Part shown: positions 1 to 13,445 of the stretch, one piece after another
Layout: every line of letters starts with the position of its first letter
Position numbering within the stretch: the first letter of the stretch is position 1
Origin: Metallyticus violacea
Taxonomy: Eukaryota; Arthropoda; Insecta; Mantodea; Metallyticidae
Assembly: GCA_030762175.1 (NCBI GenBank)
Contig: CM060834.1
Location: 63,531,501-63,595,500 of the forward strand
Reading direction: 5' to 3'
DNA length: 64,000 nt
Notes under the pieces: model-generated
Seen by the model: only the letters and a program-made list of their open reading frames with translations
Told to the model about the DNA's origin: nothing
The model's database searches: none
Position numbers and translations under genes: made by a program

Positions 1-4
1 TTTT

Positions 5-1808
5 CGAAGTTTGGAAACTATTTTAGAATCACTTTTTTTCCGTTCTTATTCGAGATAACTGTTTCGCTTTCATTATACTAATTTGATAGCCTCAGAAAAG
101 CATATTATGCGCAAAGAATCTCGAAAAGAAAAAAAAAATTTTTTGTAGTTTGGAAACTTCGTTAGAATCACTTTTTTTCCGTTCTTATTTGAGATAACTT
201 GTTCTCTTTCATTATACTAGTTTGATAGCCTCAGTAAAGCATATGATGCGCAAAGAATCTCGAAAAGAAAAAAAATTTTTTTCGAAGTTTGGAAACTTCC
301 TTAGAATCACTTTTTTTCCGTTCTTATTTGAGATAACTGGTTCTCTTTCATTATACTAGTTTGATAGCCTCAGTAAAGCATATTATGCGCAAAGAATCTG
401 GAAAAGAAAAAAAATTTTTTTCGAAGTTTTGAAACTTCGTTAGAATCACTTTTTTTCCGTTCTTATTTGAGATAACTGGTTCTCTTTCATTATACTAGTT
501 TGATAGCCTCAGTAAAGCATATTATGCGCAAAGAATCTCGAAAAGAAAAAAAATTTTTTTCGAAGTTTGGAAACGTCGTTTGAATCACTTTTTTCCGTTC
601 TTATTTGAGATAACGGGTTCTCTTTCATTATACTAGTTTGATAGCCTCAAAAAAGCATATTATGCTCAAAGAATCTCGAAAAGAAAAAAAAATTTTTTCG
701 AAGTTTGGAAAAGTCGTTTGAATCACTTTTTTCCATTCTTATTTGAGATTACTGGTTCTCTTTCATTATAGTAGAATGATAGCCTCAGAAAAGCATATTA
801 TGCACAAAGAATATCGAAAAGAAAAAAAATTTTTTTGGAAGTTTGGAAACTTCGTTAGAATCACTTTTATTCCGTTCTTATTTGAGATAACTGGTTCTCT
901 TTCATTATACTAGTTTGATAGCCTCAGAAAAGCATATTATGCGCAAAGAATCTCGAAAAGAAAAAAAGTTTTTTTTCGAAGTTTGGAAACTTCGTTTGAA
1001 TCACTTTTTTTCCGTTCTTATTTGAGATAACTGGTTCTCTTTCATTATACTAGTTTGATAGCCTCAGCAAAGCATATTATGCACAAAGAATCTCCAAAAG
1101 AAAAAAGTTTTTTTTCGAAGTTTGGAAACTTCGTTTGAATCACTTTTTTTTCCGTTCTTATTTGAGATAACTGGTTCTCTTACATTATACTAGTTTGATA
1201 GCCTCAGTAAAGCATATTATGCGCAAAGAATTTGAAAAGAAAAAAATTTTTTTTCGAAGTTTGGAAACTTCATTAGAATCACTTTTTTCCGTTCTTATTC
1301 GAGATAACTGGTTCTCTTTCATTATACTAGTTTGATAGCTGTAAAAAAGGATATTATGCGCAACGAATCTCGAAAAGAAAAAAAAAAATTTTTCGAAGTT
1401 TGGAAACTTCATTAGAATAACTTTTTTTCCGTTCTTTTTCGAGATAACTGGTTCTCTTTCATTATACTAGTTTGATAGCCTCAGAAAAGCATATTATGCG
1501 CAAAGAATCTCGAAAAGAAAAAATTTTTTTTCGAAATTTGGAAACTACATTAGAATCACTTTTTTTCCGTTCTTATTCGAGATAACTGGTTCGCTTTCAT
1601 TATACTAATTTGATAGCCTCAGAAAAGCATATTATGCGCAAAGAATCTCGAAAAGAAAAAAAATTTTTTTTGTAGTTTGGAAACTTCGTTAGAATCACTT
1701 TTTTTCCGTTCTTATTTGAGATAACTGGTTCTCTTTCATTATACTAGTTTGATAGCCTCAGAAAAGCATATTATTCGCAAAGAATCTCGAAAAGAAAAAA
1801 AATTTTTT
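5..1808 (+). repeat. 13-monomer HOR, copy 1
   Basis: Thirteen monomers in a fixed class order: ACTATTTTAG; TGTAG with ATGATGC tail; TTCCTTAG; GAAGTTTTG; GTCGTTTG with ATGCTC; GTCG with TAGAATGATAG; GGAAG with CTTTTATTCC; two TTCGTTTG monomers; TTCATTAG with a GCTGTAAAAAAGG tail; TTCATTAGAATAAC; GAAATTTGG with TACATTAG; and TGTAG. The same order restarts at 1809, an offset of 1804 bp. Confidence 0.8.
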
Positions 1809-3341
1809 CGAAGTTTGGAAACTATTTTAGAATCACTTTTTTTCCGTTCTTATTCGAGATAACTGGTTCGCTTTCATTATACTAATTTGATAGCCTCAGA
1901 AAAGCATATTATGCGCAAAGAATCTCGAAAAGAAAAAAAAATTTTTTTGTAGTTTGGAAACATCGTTAGAATCACTTTTTTTCCGTTCTTATTTGAGATA
2001 ACTGGTTCTCTTTCATTATACTAGTTTGATAGCCTGAGTAAAGCATATGATGCGCAAAGAATCTCGAAAAGAAAAAAAATTTTTTTCGAAGTTTGGAAAC
2101 TTCCTTAGAATCACTTTTTTTCCGTTCTTATTTGAGATAACTGGTTCTCTTTCATTATACTAGTTTGATAGCCTCAGTAAAGCATATTATGCGCAAAGAA
2201 TCTGGAAAAGAAAAAAAATTTTTTTCGAAGTTTTGAAACTTCGTTAGAATCACTTTTTTTCCGTTCTTATTTGAGATAACTGGTTCTCTTTCATTATACT
2301 AGTTTGATAGCCTCAGTAAAGCATATTATGCGCAAAGAATCTCGAAAAGAAAAAAATTTTTTTTCGAAGTTTGGAAACGTCGTTTGAATCACTTTTTTCC
2401 GTTCTTATTTGAGATTATTCTTCTCTTTCATTATAGTAGTTTGATAGCCTCAAAAAAGCATATTATGCTCAAAGAATCTCGAAAAGAAAAAAAATTTTTT
2501 TCGAAGTTTGGAAACGTCGTTTGAATCACTTTTTTCCGTTCTTATTTGAGATTACTGGTTCTCTTTCATTATAGTAGAATGATAGCCTCAGAAAAGCATA
2601 TTATGCACAAAGAATATCGAAAAGAAAAAAAATTTTTTTGGAAGTTTGGAAACTTCGTTAGAATCACTTTTATTCCGTTCTTATTTGAGATAACTGGTTC
2701 TCTTTCATTATACTAGTTTGATAGCCTCAGAAAAGCATATTATGCGCAAAGAATCTCGAAAAGAAAAAAGTTTTTTTTCGAAGTTTGGAAACTTCGTTTG
2801 AATCACTTTTTTTCCGTTCTTATTTGAGATAACTGGTTCTCTTTCATTATACTAGTTTGATAGCCTCAGCAAAGCATATTATGCGCAAAGAATTTGAAAA
2901 GAAAAAATTTTTTTTTCGAAGTTTGGAAACTTCATTAGAATCACTTTTTTCCGTTCTTATTCGAGATAACTGGTTCTCTTTCATTATACTAGTTTGATAG
3001 CTGTAAAAAAGGATATTATGCGCAAAGAATCTCGAAAAGAAAAAAAAAATTTTTCGAAGTTTGGAAACTTCATTAGAATAACTTTTTTTCCGTTCTTATT
3101 CGAGATAACTGGTTCTCTTTCATTATACTAGTTTGATAGCCTCAGAAAAGCATATTATGCGCAAAGAATCTCACAAAGAAAAAATTTTTTTTCGAAATTT
3201 GGAAACTACATTAGAATCACTTTTTTTCCGTTCTTATTCGAGATAACTGGTTCGCTTTCATTATACTAATTTGATAGCCTCAGAAAAGCATATTATGCGC
3301 AAAGAATCTCGAAAAGAAAAAAAATTATTTTTGTAGTTTGG
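1809..3341 (+). repeat. 13-monomer HOR, copy 2 (shortened)
   Basis: Repeats the class order of 5-1808 but is about two monomers shorter. One is lost where the two consecutive TTCGTTTG monomers are merged near 2.85 kb: the CTCAGCAAAGC of the first is joined to the AATTTG tail of the second. The GCTGTAAAAAAGG marker therefore lies 1662 bp, not about 1804 bp, after its copy-1 counterpart (1340 to 3002). The unit then runs into a TGTAG monomer at 3342 whose tail is ATGATGCGCAAGG. Confidence 0.75.
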
Positions 3342-4714
3342 AAACTTCGTTAGAATCACTTTTTTTCCGTTCTTATTTGAGATAACTGGTTCTCTTTCAT
3401 TATACTAGTTTGATAGCCTCAGTAAAGCATATGATGCGCAAGGAATCTCGAAAAGAAAAAAAATTTTTTTCGAAGTTTGGAAACTTCCTTAGAATCACTT
3501 TTTTTGTTCTTATTTGAGATAACTGGTTCTCTTTCATTATACTAGTTTGATAGCCTCAGTAAAGCATATTATGCGCAAAGAATCTGGAAAAGAAAAAAAA
3601 TTTTTTTCCAAGTTTTGAAACTTCGTTAGAATCACTTTTTTTCCGTTCTTATTTGAGATAACTGGTTCTCTTTCATTATACTAGTTTGATAGCCTCAGTA
3701 AAGCATATTATGCGCAAAGAATCTCGAAAAGAAAAAAATTTTTTTTCGAAGTTTGGAAACGTCGTTTGAATCACTTTTTTCCGTTCTTATTTGAGATTAC
3801 TGCTTCTCTTTCATTATAGTAGTTTGATAGCCTCAGAAAAGCATATTATGCTCAAAGAATCTCGAAAAGAAAAAAAATTTTTTTCGAAGTTTGGAAACGT
3901 CGTTTGAATCACTTTTTTCCGTTCTTATTTGAGATTACTGGTTCTCTTTCATTATAGTAGAATGATAGCCTCAGAAAAGCATATTATGCACAAAGAATAT
4001 CGAAAAGAAAAAAAAATTTTTTGGAAGTTTGGAAACTTCGTTAGAATCACTTTTATTCCGTTCTTATTTGAGATAACTGGTTCTCTTTCACTATACTAGT
4101 TTGATAGCCTCAGAAAAGCATATTATGCGCAAAGAATCTCGAAAAGAAAAAAATTTTTTTACGAAGTTTGGAAACGTCGTTTGAATCACTTTTTCCGTTC
4201 TTATTTGAGATTACTGCTTCTCTTTCATTATAGTAGTTTGATAGCCTCAGAAAAGCATATTATGCTCAAAGAATCTCGAAAAGAAAAAAAATTTTTTTCT
4301 AAGTTTGGAAATGTCGTTTGAATCACTTTTTTCCGTTCTTATTTGAGATTACCGGTTCTCTTTCATTATAGTAGAATGATAGCCTCAGAAAAGCATATTA
4401 TGCACAAAGAATATCGAAAAGAAAAAAAATTTTTTTGGAAGTTTGGAAACTTCGTTAGAATCACTTTTATTCCGTTCTTATTTGAGATAACTGGTTCTCT
4501 TTCATTATACTAGTTTGATAGCCTCAGGAAAGCATATTATGCACAAAGAATCTCGAAAAGAAAAAAATTTTTTTTCGAAGTTTGGAAACTTTGTTTGAAT
4601 GACTTTTTTTCCGTTCTTATTTGAGTTAACTGGTTCTCTTTCATTATACTAGTTTGATAGCCTCAGTAAAACATATTATGCGCAAAGAATATGGAAAAGA
4701 AAAAAAATTTTTTT
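3342..4714 (+). repeat. L-type monomers joining HOR copy 2 to K block
   Basis: About ten monomers starting with TGTAG and containing the TTCCTTAG, GTTTTG, GTCG/ATGCTC, GTCG/TAGAATG and GGAAG/CTTTTATTCC classes. The last three classes are repeated once more from about 4.15 to 4.57 kb. It shares the CACTTTTTTTGTTC deletion variant near 3.5 kb with 7.23 and 9.45 kb, showing a common origin with the 16-monomer unit. It ends with a TTTGTTTGAATGAC monomer at 4576. Confidence 0.65.
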
Positions 4715-5690
4715 CGAAGTTTGGAAACTTCGTTAGAATCACTTTTTTCCCGTTCTTATGTGAGATAACTGGTTCTCTTTCCTTATACTAGTTTGATAAC
4801 CTCAGAAAAGGATATTATGCGCAAAGAATCTCGAAAAGAAAAAAGTTTTTTTTCGAAGTTTGGAAACTTCGTTTGAATCACTTTTTTTTCCGTTCTTATT
4901 TGAGATAACTTGTTCTCTTTCATTATATTAGTTTGATAGCGTCAGTAAAGCATATTATGCGCTAAGAATCTGGAAAAGAAAAAAAAAATTTTTCGAAGTT
5001 TGGAAACTTCGTTAGAATCACTTTTTTCCGTTCTTATTTGAGATAACTGGTTCTCTTTCATTATACTAGTTTGATAGCCTCAGTAAAGCATATTATGCGC
5101 AAAGAATCTCGAAAAGAAAAAAAAAATTTTTCGAAGTTTGGAAACGTCGTTTGAATCACTTTTTCCGTTCTTATTTGAGATTACTGGTTCTCTTTCATTA
5201 TAGTAATTTGATAGCCTCAGAAAAGCATATTATGCGCAAAGAATCTCGAAAAGAAAAAAGTTTTTTTTCGAAGTTTGGAAACTTCTTTAGAAACACTTTT
5301 TTTCCGTTCTTATTTGAGATAACTGGTTCTCTTTCAATATACTAGTTTGATAGCCCCAGAAAATCATATTATGCGCAGAGAATGTGGAAAAGAACAAAAA
5401 TTATTTTCGAAGTTTGGAAACTTCGTTAGAATCACTTTTTTTCCGTTCTTAATTGAGATAACTGGTTCTCTTTCATTATACTAGTTTGATAGCTGTAGAA
5501 AAGGATATTATGCGCAAAGAATCTCGAAAAGAAAAAAAAAATTTTTTCGAAGTTTGGAAACTTCATTAGAATAACTTTTTTTCCGTTCTTATTCGAGATA
5601 ACTGGTTCTCTTTCATTATACTAGTTTGATAGCCTCAGAAAAGCATATTATTCGCAAAGAATCTCGAAAAGAAAAAAATTTTTTTCGAAG
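4715..5690 (+). repeat. K block, copy 1
   Basis: Seven monomers with rare markers: CCCGTTCTTATGTGAG with TTTCCTTATAC; a run with TAGCGTCAG and GCGCTAAG; GTCGTTTG with ACTTTTTCCG; TTCTTTAG with AAATCATATT; TTAATTGAG; and GCTGTAGAAAAGG at 5494. The same series recurs at 13446 (offset 8731) and, in part, at 18465 and 35651. Copy 1 carries private changes such as GCCCCAG and GCAGAGAATG. Confidence 0.7.
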
Positions 5691-6055
5691 TTTGGAAACT
5701 ATTTTAGAATCACTTTTTTTCCGTTCTTATTCGAGATAACTGGTTCTCTTTCATTATACTAGTTTGATAGCCTCAGTAAAGCATATGATGCGCAAAGAAT
5801 CTCGAAAAGAAAAAAAATTTTTTTCGAAGTTTGGAAACTTCCTTAGAATCACTTTTTTTCCGTTCTTATTTGAGATAACTGGTTCTCTTTCATTATACTA
5901 GTTTGATAGCCTCAGTAAAGCATATTATGCGCAAAGAATCTGGAAAAGAAAATAAATTTTTTTCGAAGTTTTGAAACTTCGTTAGAATCACTTTTTTTCC
6001 GTTCTTATTTGAGATAACTGGTTCTCTTTCATTATACTAGTTTGATAGCCTCAGT
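5691..6055 (+). repeat. L-type hybrid monomers
   Basis: A junction monomer starts with the ACTATTTTAG head of the first 13-monomer class but ends with the ATGATGC tail of the second, so one monomer has been lost by in-register recombination. The TTCCTTAG and GTTTTG classes follow in normal order. Confidence 0.6.
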
Positions 6056-8265
6056 AAAGCATATTATGCGCAAAGAATCTCGAAAAGAAAAAAATTTTTT
6101 TTCGAAGTTTGGAAACGTCGTTTGAATCACTTTTTTCCGTTCTTATTTGAGATTACTGCTTCTCTTTCATTATAGTAGTTTGATAGCCTCAAAAAAGCAT
6201 ATTATGCTCAAAGAATCTCGAAAAGAAAAAAAATTTTTTTCGAAGTTTGGAAACGTCGTTTGAATCACTTTTTTCCGTTCTTATTTGAGATTACTGGTTC
6301 TCTTTCATTATAGTAGAATGATAGCCTCAGAAAAGCATATTATGCACAAAGAATATCGAAAAGAAAAAAAATTTTTTTGGAAGTTTGGAAACTTCGTTAG
6401 AATCACTTTTTTTCCGTTCTTATTTGAGATAACTGGTTCTCTTTCATTATACTAGTTTGATAGCCTCAGCAAAGCATATTATGCACAAAGAATCTCCAAA
6501 AGAAAAAAGTTTTTTTTCGAAGTTTGGAAACTTCGTTTGAATCACTTTTTTTCCGTTCTTATTTGAGATAACTGGTTCTCTTTCATTATACTAGTTTGAT
6601 AGCCTCAGTAAAGCATATTATGCGCAAAGAATTTGAAAAGAATAAAATTTTTTTTCGAAGTTTGGAAACTTCATTAGAATCACTTTTTTCCGTTCTTATT
6701 CGAGATAACTGGTTCTCTTTCATTATACTAGTTTGATAGCTGTAAAAAAGGATATTATGCGCAAAGAATCTCGAAAAGAAAAAAAAAATTTTTCGAAGTT
6801 TGGAAACTTCATTAGAATAACTTTTTTTCCGTTCTTATTCGAGATAACTGGTTCTCTTTCATTATACTAGTTTGATAGCCTCAGAAAAGCATATTATGCG
6901 CAAAGAATCTCGAAAAGAAAAAATTTTTTTTCGAAATTTGGAAACTACATTAGAATCACTTTTTTTCCGTTCTTATTCGAGATAACTGGTTCGCTTTCAT
7001 TATACTAATTTGATAGCCTCAGAAAAGCATATTATGCGCAAAGAATCTCGAAAAGAAAAAAAATTATTTTTGTAGTTTGGAAACTTCGTTAGAATCACTT
7101 TTTTTCCGTTCTTATTTGAGATAACTGGTTCTCTTTCATTATACTAGTTTGATAGCCTCAGTAAAGCATATGATGCGCAAGGAATCTCGAAAAGAAAAAA
7201 AATTTTTTTCGAAGTTTGGAAACTTCCTTAGAATCACTTTTTTTGTTCTTATTTGAGATAACTGGTTCTCTTTCATTATACTAGTTTGATAGCCTCAGTA
7301 AAGCATATTATGCGCAAAGAATCTGGAAAAGAAAAAAATTTTTTTTCGAAGTTTTGAAACTTCGTTAGAATCACTTTTTTTCCGTTCTTATTTGAGATAA
7401 CTGGTTCTCTTTCATTATACTAGTTTGATAGCCTCAGTAAAGCATATTATGCGCAAAGAATCTCGAAAAGAAAAAAATTTTTTTTCGAAGTTTGGAAACG
7501 TCGTTTGAATCACTTTTTTCCGTTCTTATTTGAGATTACTGCTTCTCTTTCATTATAGTAGTTTGATAGCCTCAGAAAAGCATATTATGCTCAAAGAATC
7601 TCGAAAAGAAAAAAAATTTTTTTCGAAGTTTGGAAACGTCGTTTGAATCACTTTTTTCCGTTCTTATTTGAGATTACTGGTTCTCTTTCATTATAGTAGA
7701 ATGATAGCCTCAGAAAAGCATATTATGCACAAAGAATATCGAAAAGAAAAAAAAATTTTTTGGAAGTTTGGAAACTTCGTTAGAATCACTTTTATTCCGT
7801 TCTTATTTGAGATAACTGGTTCTCTTTCATTATACTATTTTGATAGCCTCAGAAAAGCATATTATGCGCAAAGAATCTCGAAAAGAAAAAAATTTTTTTA
7901 CGAAGTTTGGAAACGTCGTTTGAATCACTTTTTCCGTTCTTATTTGAGATTACTGCTTCTCTTTCATTATAGTAGTTTGATAGCCTCAGAAAAGCATATT
8001 ATGCTCAAAGAATCTCGAAAAGAAAAAAAAATTTTTTCGAAGTTTGGAAACGTCGTTTGAATCACTTTTTTCCGTTCTTATTTGAGATTACTGGTTCTCT
8101 TTCATTATAGTAGAATGATAGCCTCAGAAAAGCATATTATGCACAAAGAATATCGAAAAGAAAAAAAATTTTTTTGGAAGTTTGGAAACGTCGTTTGAAT
8201 CACTTTTTTCGTTCTTATTTGAGATTACTGCTTCTCTTTCATTATAGTAGTTTGATAGCCTCAGA
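6056..8265 (+). repeat. 16-monomer tandem duplication, copy 1
   Basis: An offset of exactly 2210 bp links this segment to 8266-10475. Landmarks are GCTGTAAAAAAGG at 6741 and 8951, ATTATTTTTGTAG near 7.07 and 9.28 kb, and CGAAG starts at 6103 and 8313. The left edge is set by CAGTAAAGC (6055) versus CAGAAAAGC (8265). The unit ends with a hybrid monomer that has a GGAAG head and a GTCG/CTTTTTTCGTTC body. Confidence 0.75.
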
Positions 8266-10475
8266 AAAGCATATTATGCGCAAAGAATCTCGAAAAGAAA
8301 AAAATTTTTTTTCGAAGTTTGGAAACGTCGTTTGAATCACTTTTTTCCGTTCTTATTTGAGATTACTGCTTCTCTTTCATTATAGTAGTTTGATAGCCTC
8401 AAAAAAGCATATTATGCTCAAAGAATCTCGAAAAGAAAAAAAATTTTTTTCGAAGTTTGGAAACGTCGTTTGAATCACTTTTTTCCGTTCTTATTTGAGA
8501 TTACTGGTTCTCTTTCATTATAGTAGAATGATAGCCTCAGAAAAGCATATTATGCACAAAGAATATCGAAAAGAAAAAAAATTTTTTTGGAAGTTTGGAA
8601 ACTTCGTTAGAATCACTTTTTTTCCGTTCTTATTTGAGATAACTGGTTCTCTTTCATTATACTAGTTTGATAGCCTCAGCAAAGCATATTATGCACAAAG
8701 AATCTCCAAAAGAAAAAAGTTTTTTTTCGAAGTTTGGAAACTTCGTTTGAATCACTTTTTTTCCGTTCTTATTTGAGATAACTGGTTCTCTTTCATTATA
8801 CTAGTTTGATAGCCTCAGTAAAGCATATTATGCGCAAAGAATTTGAAAAGAATAAAATTTTTTTTCGAAGTTTGGAAACTTCATTAGAATCACTTTTTTC
8901 CGTTCTTATTCGAGATAACTGGTTCTCTTTCATTATACTAGTTTGATAGCTGTAAAAAAGGATATTATGCGCAAAGAATCTCGAAAAGAAAAAAAAAATT
9001 TTTCGAAGTTTGGAAACTTCATTAGAATAACTTTTTTTCCGTTCTTATTCGAGATAACTGGTTCTCTTTCATTATACTAGTTTGATAGCCTCAGAAAAGC
9101 ATATTATGCGCAAAGAATCTCGAAAAGAAAAAATTTTTTTTCGAAATTTGGAAACTACATTAGAATCACTTTTTTTCCGTTCTTATTCGAGATAACTGGT
9201 TCGCTTTCATTATACTAATTTGATAGCCTCAGAAAAGCATATTATGCGCAAAGAATCTCGAAAAGAAAAAAAATTATTTTTGTAGTTTGGAAACTTCGTT
9301 AGAATCACTTTTTTTCCGTTCTTATTTGAGATAACTGGTTCTCTTTCATTATACTAGTTTGATAGCCTCAGTAAAGCATATGATGCGCAAGGAATCTCGA
9401 AAAGAAAAAAAATTTTTTTCGAAGTTTGGAAACTTCCTTAGAAATACTTTTTTTGTTCTTATTTGAGATAACTGGTTCTCTTTCATTATACTAGTTTGAT
9501 AGCCTCAGTAAAGCATATTATGCGCAAAGAATCTGGAAAAGAAAAAAAATTTTTTTCGAAGTTTTGAAACTTCGTTAGAATCACTTTTTTTCCGTTCTTA
9601 TTTGAGATAACTGGTTCTCTTTCATTATACTAGTTTGATAGCCTCAGTAAAGCATATTATGCGCAAAGAATCTCGAAAAGAAAAAAATTTTTTTTCGAAG
9701 TTTGGAAACGTCGTTTGAATCACTTTTTTCCGTTCTTATTTGAGATTACTGCTTCTCTTTCATTATAGTAGTTTGATAGCCTCAGAAAAGCATATTATGC
9801 TCAAAGAATCTCGAAAAGAAAAAAAATTTTTTTCGAAGTTTGGAAACGTCGTTTGAATCACTTTTTTCCGTTCTTATTTGAGATTACTGGTTCTCTTTCA
9901 TTATAGTAGAATGATAGCCTCAGAAAAGCATATTATGCACAAAGAATATCGAAAAGAAAAAAAAATTTTTTGGAAGTTTGGAAACTTCGTTAGAATCACT
10001 TTTATTCCGTTCTTATTTGAGATAACTGGTTCTCTTTCATTATACTAGTTTGATAGCCTCAGAAAAGCATATTATGCGCAAAGAATCTCGAAAAGAAAAA
10101 AATTTTTTTACGAAGTTTGGAAACGTCGTTTGAATCACTTTTTCCGTTCTTATTTGAGATTACTGCTTCTCTTTCATTATAGTAGTTTGATAGCCTCAGA
10201 AAAGCATATTATGCTCAAAGAATCTCGAAAAGAAAAAAAATTTTTTTCGAAGTTTGGAAACGTCGTTTGAATCACTTTTTTCCGTTCTTATTTGAGATTA
10301 CTGGTTCTCTTTCATTATAGTAGAATGATAGCCTCAGAAAAGCATATTATGCACAAAGAATATCGAAAAGAAAAAAAATTTTTTTGGAAGTTTGGAAACG
10401 TCGTTTGAATCACTTTTTTCGTTCTTATTTGAGATTACTGCTTCTCTTTCATTATAGTAGTTTGATAGCCTCAGA
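8266..10475 (+). repeat. 16-monomer tandem duplication, copy 2
   Basis: Near-identical to 6056-8265. Visible differences include GAAATACTTT near 9.44 kb versus GAATCACTTT in copy 1 and TACTAG versus TACTAT near 10.04 kb. After about 10475 the copies part: ATGCTC here against ATGCGC in copy 1. Confidence 0.75.
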
Positions 10476-12007
10476 AAAGCATATTATGCTCAAAGAATCT
10501 CGAAAAGAAAAAAAATTTTTTTCGAAGTTTGGAAACGTCGTTTGAATCACTTTTTTCCGTTCTTATTTGAGATTACTGGTTCTCTTTCATTATAGTAGAA
10601 TGATAGCCTCAGAAAAGCATATTATGCACAAAGAATATCGAAAAGAAAAAAAAATTTTTTGGAAGTTTGGAAACTTCGTTAGAATCACTTTTATTCCGTT
10701 CTTATTTGAGATAACTGGTTCTCTTTCATTATACTAGTTTGATAGCCTCAGAAAGGCATATTATGCGCAAAGAATCTCGAAAAGAAAAAAAATTTTTTTC
10801 GAAGTTTGGAAACGTCGTTTGAATCACTTTTTCCGTTCTTATTTGAGATTACTGCTTCTCTTTCATTATAGTAGTTTGATAGCCTCAGAAAAGCATATTA
10901 TGCGCAAAGAATCTCGAAAAGAAAAAAAAATTTTTTTGTAGTTTGGAAACTTCGTTAGAATCACTTTTTTTCCGTTCTTATTTGAGATAACTGGTTCTCT
11001 TTCATTATACTAGTTTGATAGCCTCAGTAAAGCATATGATGCGCAAAGAATCTCGAAAAGAAAAAAAATTTTTCTAAGGAAAATTTTTTTCGAAGTTTTG
11101 AAACTTCGTTAGAATCACTTTTTTTCCGTTCTTATTTGAGATAACTGGTTCTCTTTCATTATACTAGTTTGATAGCCTCAGTAAAGCATATTATGCGCAA
11201 AGAATCTCGAAAAGAAAAAAATTTTTTTTCTAAGTTTGGAAACGTCGTTTGAATCACTTTTTTCCGTTCTTATTTGAGATTACTGCTTCTCTTTCATTAT
11301 AGTAGTTTGATAGCCTCAAAAAAGCATATTATGCTCAAAGAATCTCGAAAAGAAAAAAAATTTTTTTCGAAGTTTGGAAACGTCGTTTGAATCACTTTTT
11401 TCCGTTCTTATTTGAGATTACTGGTTCTCTTTCATTATAGTAGAATGATAGCCTCAGAAAAGCATATTATGCACAAAGAATATCGAAAAGAAAAAAAATT
11501 TTTTTGGAAGTTTGGAAACTTCGTTAGAATCACTTTTATTCCGTTCTTATTTGAGATAACTGGTTCTCTTTCATTATACTAGTTTGATGGCCTCAGAAAA
11601 GCATATTATGCGCAAAGAATCTCGAAAAGAAAAAAAGTTTTTTTTCGAAGTTTGGAAACTTCGTTTGAATCACTTTTTTTCCGTTCTTATTTGAGATAAC
11701 TGGTTCTCTTTCATTATACTAGTTTGATAGCCTCAGCAAAGCATATTATGCCCAAAGAATCTCGAAAAGAAAAAAGTTTTTTTTCGAAGTTTGGAAACTT
11801 CGTTTGAATCACTTTTTTTCCGTTCTTATTTGAGATAACTGGTTCTCTTTCATTATACTAGTTTGATAGCCTCAGTAAAGCATATTATGCGCAAAGAATT
11901 TGAAAAGAAAAAAATTTTTTTTCGAAGTTTGGAAACTTTATTAGAATCACTTTTTTCCGTTCTTATTCGAGATAACTGGTTCTCTTTCATTATACTAGTT
12001 TGATAGC
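10476..12007 (+). repeat. L-type mosaic with inverted-fragment scar
   Basis: About eleven monomers. Near 10.8-10.93 kb a GTCG/ACTTTTTCCG monomer is followed by a TGTAG monomer and then the scar at 11069-11090. This stretch matches 17.05-17.36 kb at offset 6265, shown by the TGTAG G at 10938 versus 17203 and the scar centre at 11076 versus 17341. The segment closes with TTCGTTTG monomers and the GCTGTAAAAAAGG marker at 12008. Confidence 0.65.
11069..11090. other. Inverted-fragment scar, copy 1
   Basis: The seven-T tract is replaced by 22 bases reading T5, CTAAGG, A4, T7. Elsewhere the TGTAG/ATGATG monomer is followed by a TTCCTTAG monomer and then the GAAGTTTTG monomer (for example 2.05-2.37 kb). 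Here the TTCCTTAG monomer is missing and TTCTAAGGAA, the reverse complement of its TTCCTTAGAA, sits in its place. The dyad has a single T-G mismatch at 11073/11079. Confidence 0.8.
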
Positions 12008-13445
12008 TGTAAAAAAGGATATTATGCGCAAAGAATCTCGAAAAGAAAAAAAAAATTTTTTCGAAGTTTGGAAACTTCATTAGAATAACTTTTTTTCCGT
12101 TCTTATTCGAGATAACTGGTTCTCTTTCATTATACTAGTTTGATAGCCTCAGAAAAGCATATTATGCGCAAAGAATCTCGAAAAGAAAAAATTTTTTTTC
12201 GAAATTTGGAAACTACATTAGAATCACTTTTTTTCCGTTCTTATTCCAGATAACTGGTTCGCTTTCATTATACTAATTTGATAGCCTCAGAAAAGCATAT
12301 TATGCGCAAAGAATCTCGAAAAGAAAAAAAATTTTTTTTGTAGTTTGGAAACTTCGTTAGAATCACTTTTTTTCCGTTCTTATTTGAGATAACTGGTTCT
12401 CTTTCATTATACTAGTTTGATAGCCTCAGTAAAGCATATGATGCGCAAAGAATCTCGAAAAAAAAAAAAATTTTTTTCGAAGTTTGGAAACGTCGTTTGA
12501 ATCACTTTTTTCGTTCTTATTTGAGATTACTGCTTCTCTTTCATTATAGTAGTTTGATAGCCTCAGAAAAGCATATTATGCTCAAAGAATCTCGAAAAGA
12601 AAAAAAATTTATTTCGAAGTTTGGAAACGTCGTTTGAATCACTTTTTTCCGTTCTTATTTGAGATTACTGGTTCTCTTTCATTATAGTAGAATGATAGCC
12701 TCAGAAAAGCATATTATGCACAAAGAATATCGAAAAGAAAAAAAAATTTTTTGGAAGTTTGGAAACTTCGTTAGAATCACTTTTATTCCGTTCTTATTTG
12801 AGATAACTGGTTCTCTTTCATTATACTAGTTTGATAGCCTCAGAAAAGCATATTATGCGCAAAGAATCTCGAAAAGAAAAAAAATTTTTTTCGAAGTTTG
12901 TAAACGTCGTTTGAATCACTTTTTCCGTTCTTATTTGAGATTACTGCTTCTCTTTCATTATAGTAGTTTGATAGCCTCAGAAAAGCATATTATGCTCAAA
13001 GAATCTCGAAAAGAAAAAAAATTTTTTTCGAAGTTTGGAAACGTCGTTTGAATCACTTTTTTCCGTTCTTATTTGAGATTACTGGTTCTCTTTCATTATA
13101 GTAGAATGATAGCCTCAGAAAAGCATATTATGCACAAAGAATATCGAAAAGAAAAAAAATTTTTTTGGAAGTTTGGAAACTTCGTTAGAATCACTTTTAT
13201 TCCGTTCTTATTTGAGATAACTGGTTCTCTTTCGTTATACTAGTTTGATAGCCTCAGAAAAGCATATTATGCGCAAAGAATCTCGAAAAGAAAAGAAGTT
13301 TTTTTTCGAAGTTTGGAAACTTCGTTTGAATCACTTTTTTTCCGTTCTTATTTGAGATAACTGGTTCTCTTTCATTATACTAGTTTGATAGCCTCAGTAA
13401 AACATATTATGCGCAAAGAATATGGAAAGGAAAAAAAATTTTTTT

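Noticed and set aside
1185..1412. Minus-strand 75-codon frame, also at 11853-12080 and 16026-16253
   Set aside because: It is the reverse translation of the GCTGTAAAAAAGG monomer class and its neighbours. It appears wherever that class order occurs and shows no gene signals.
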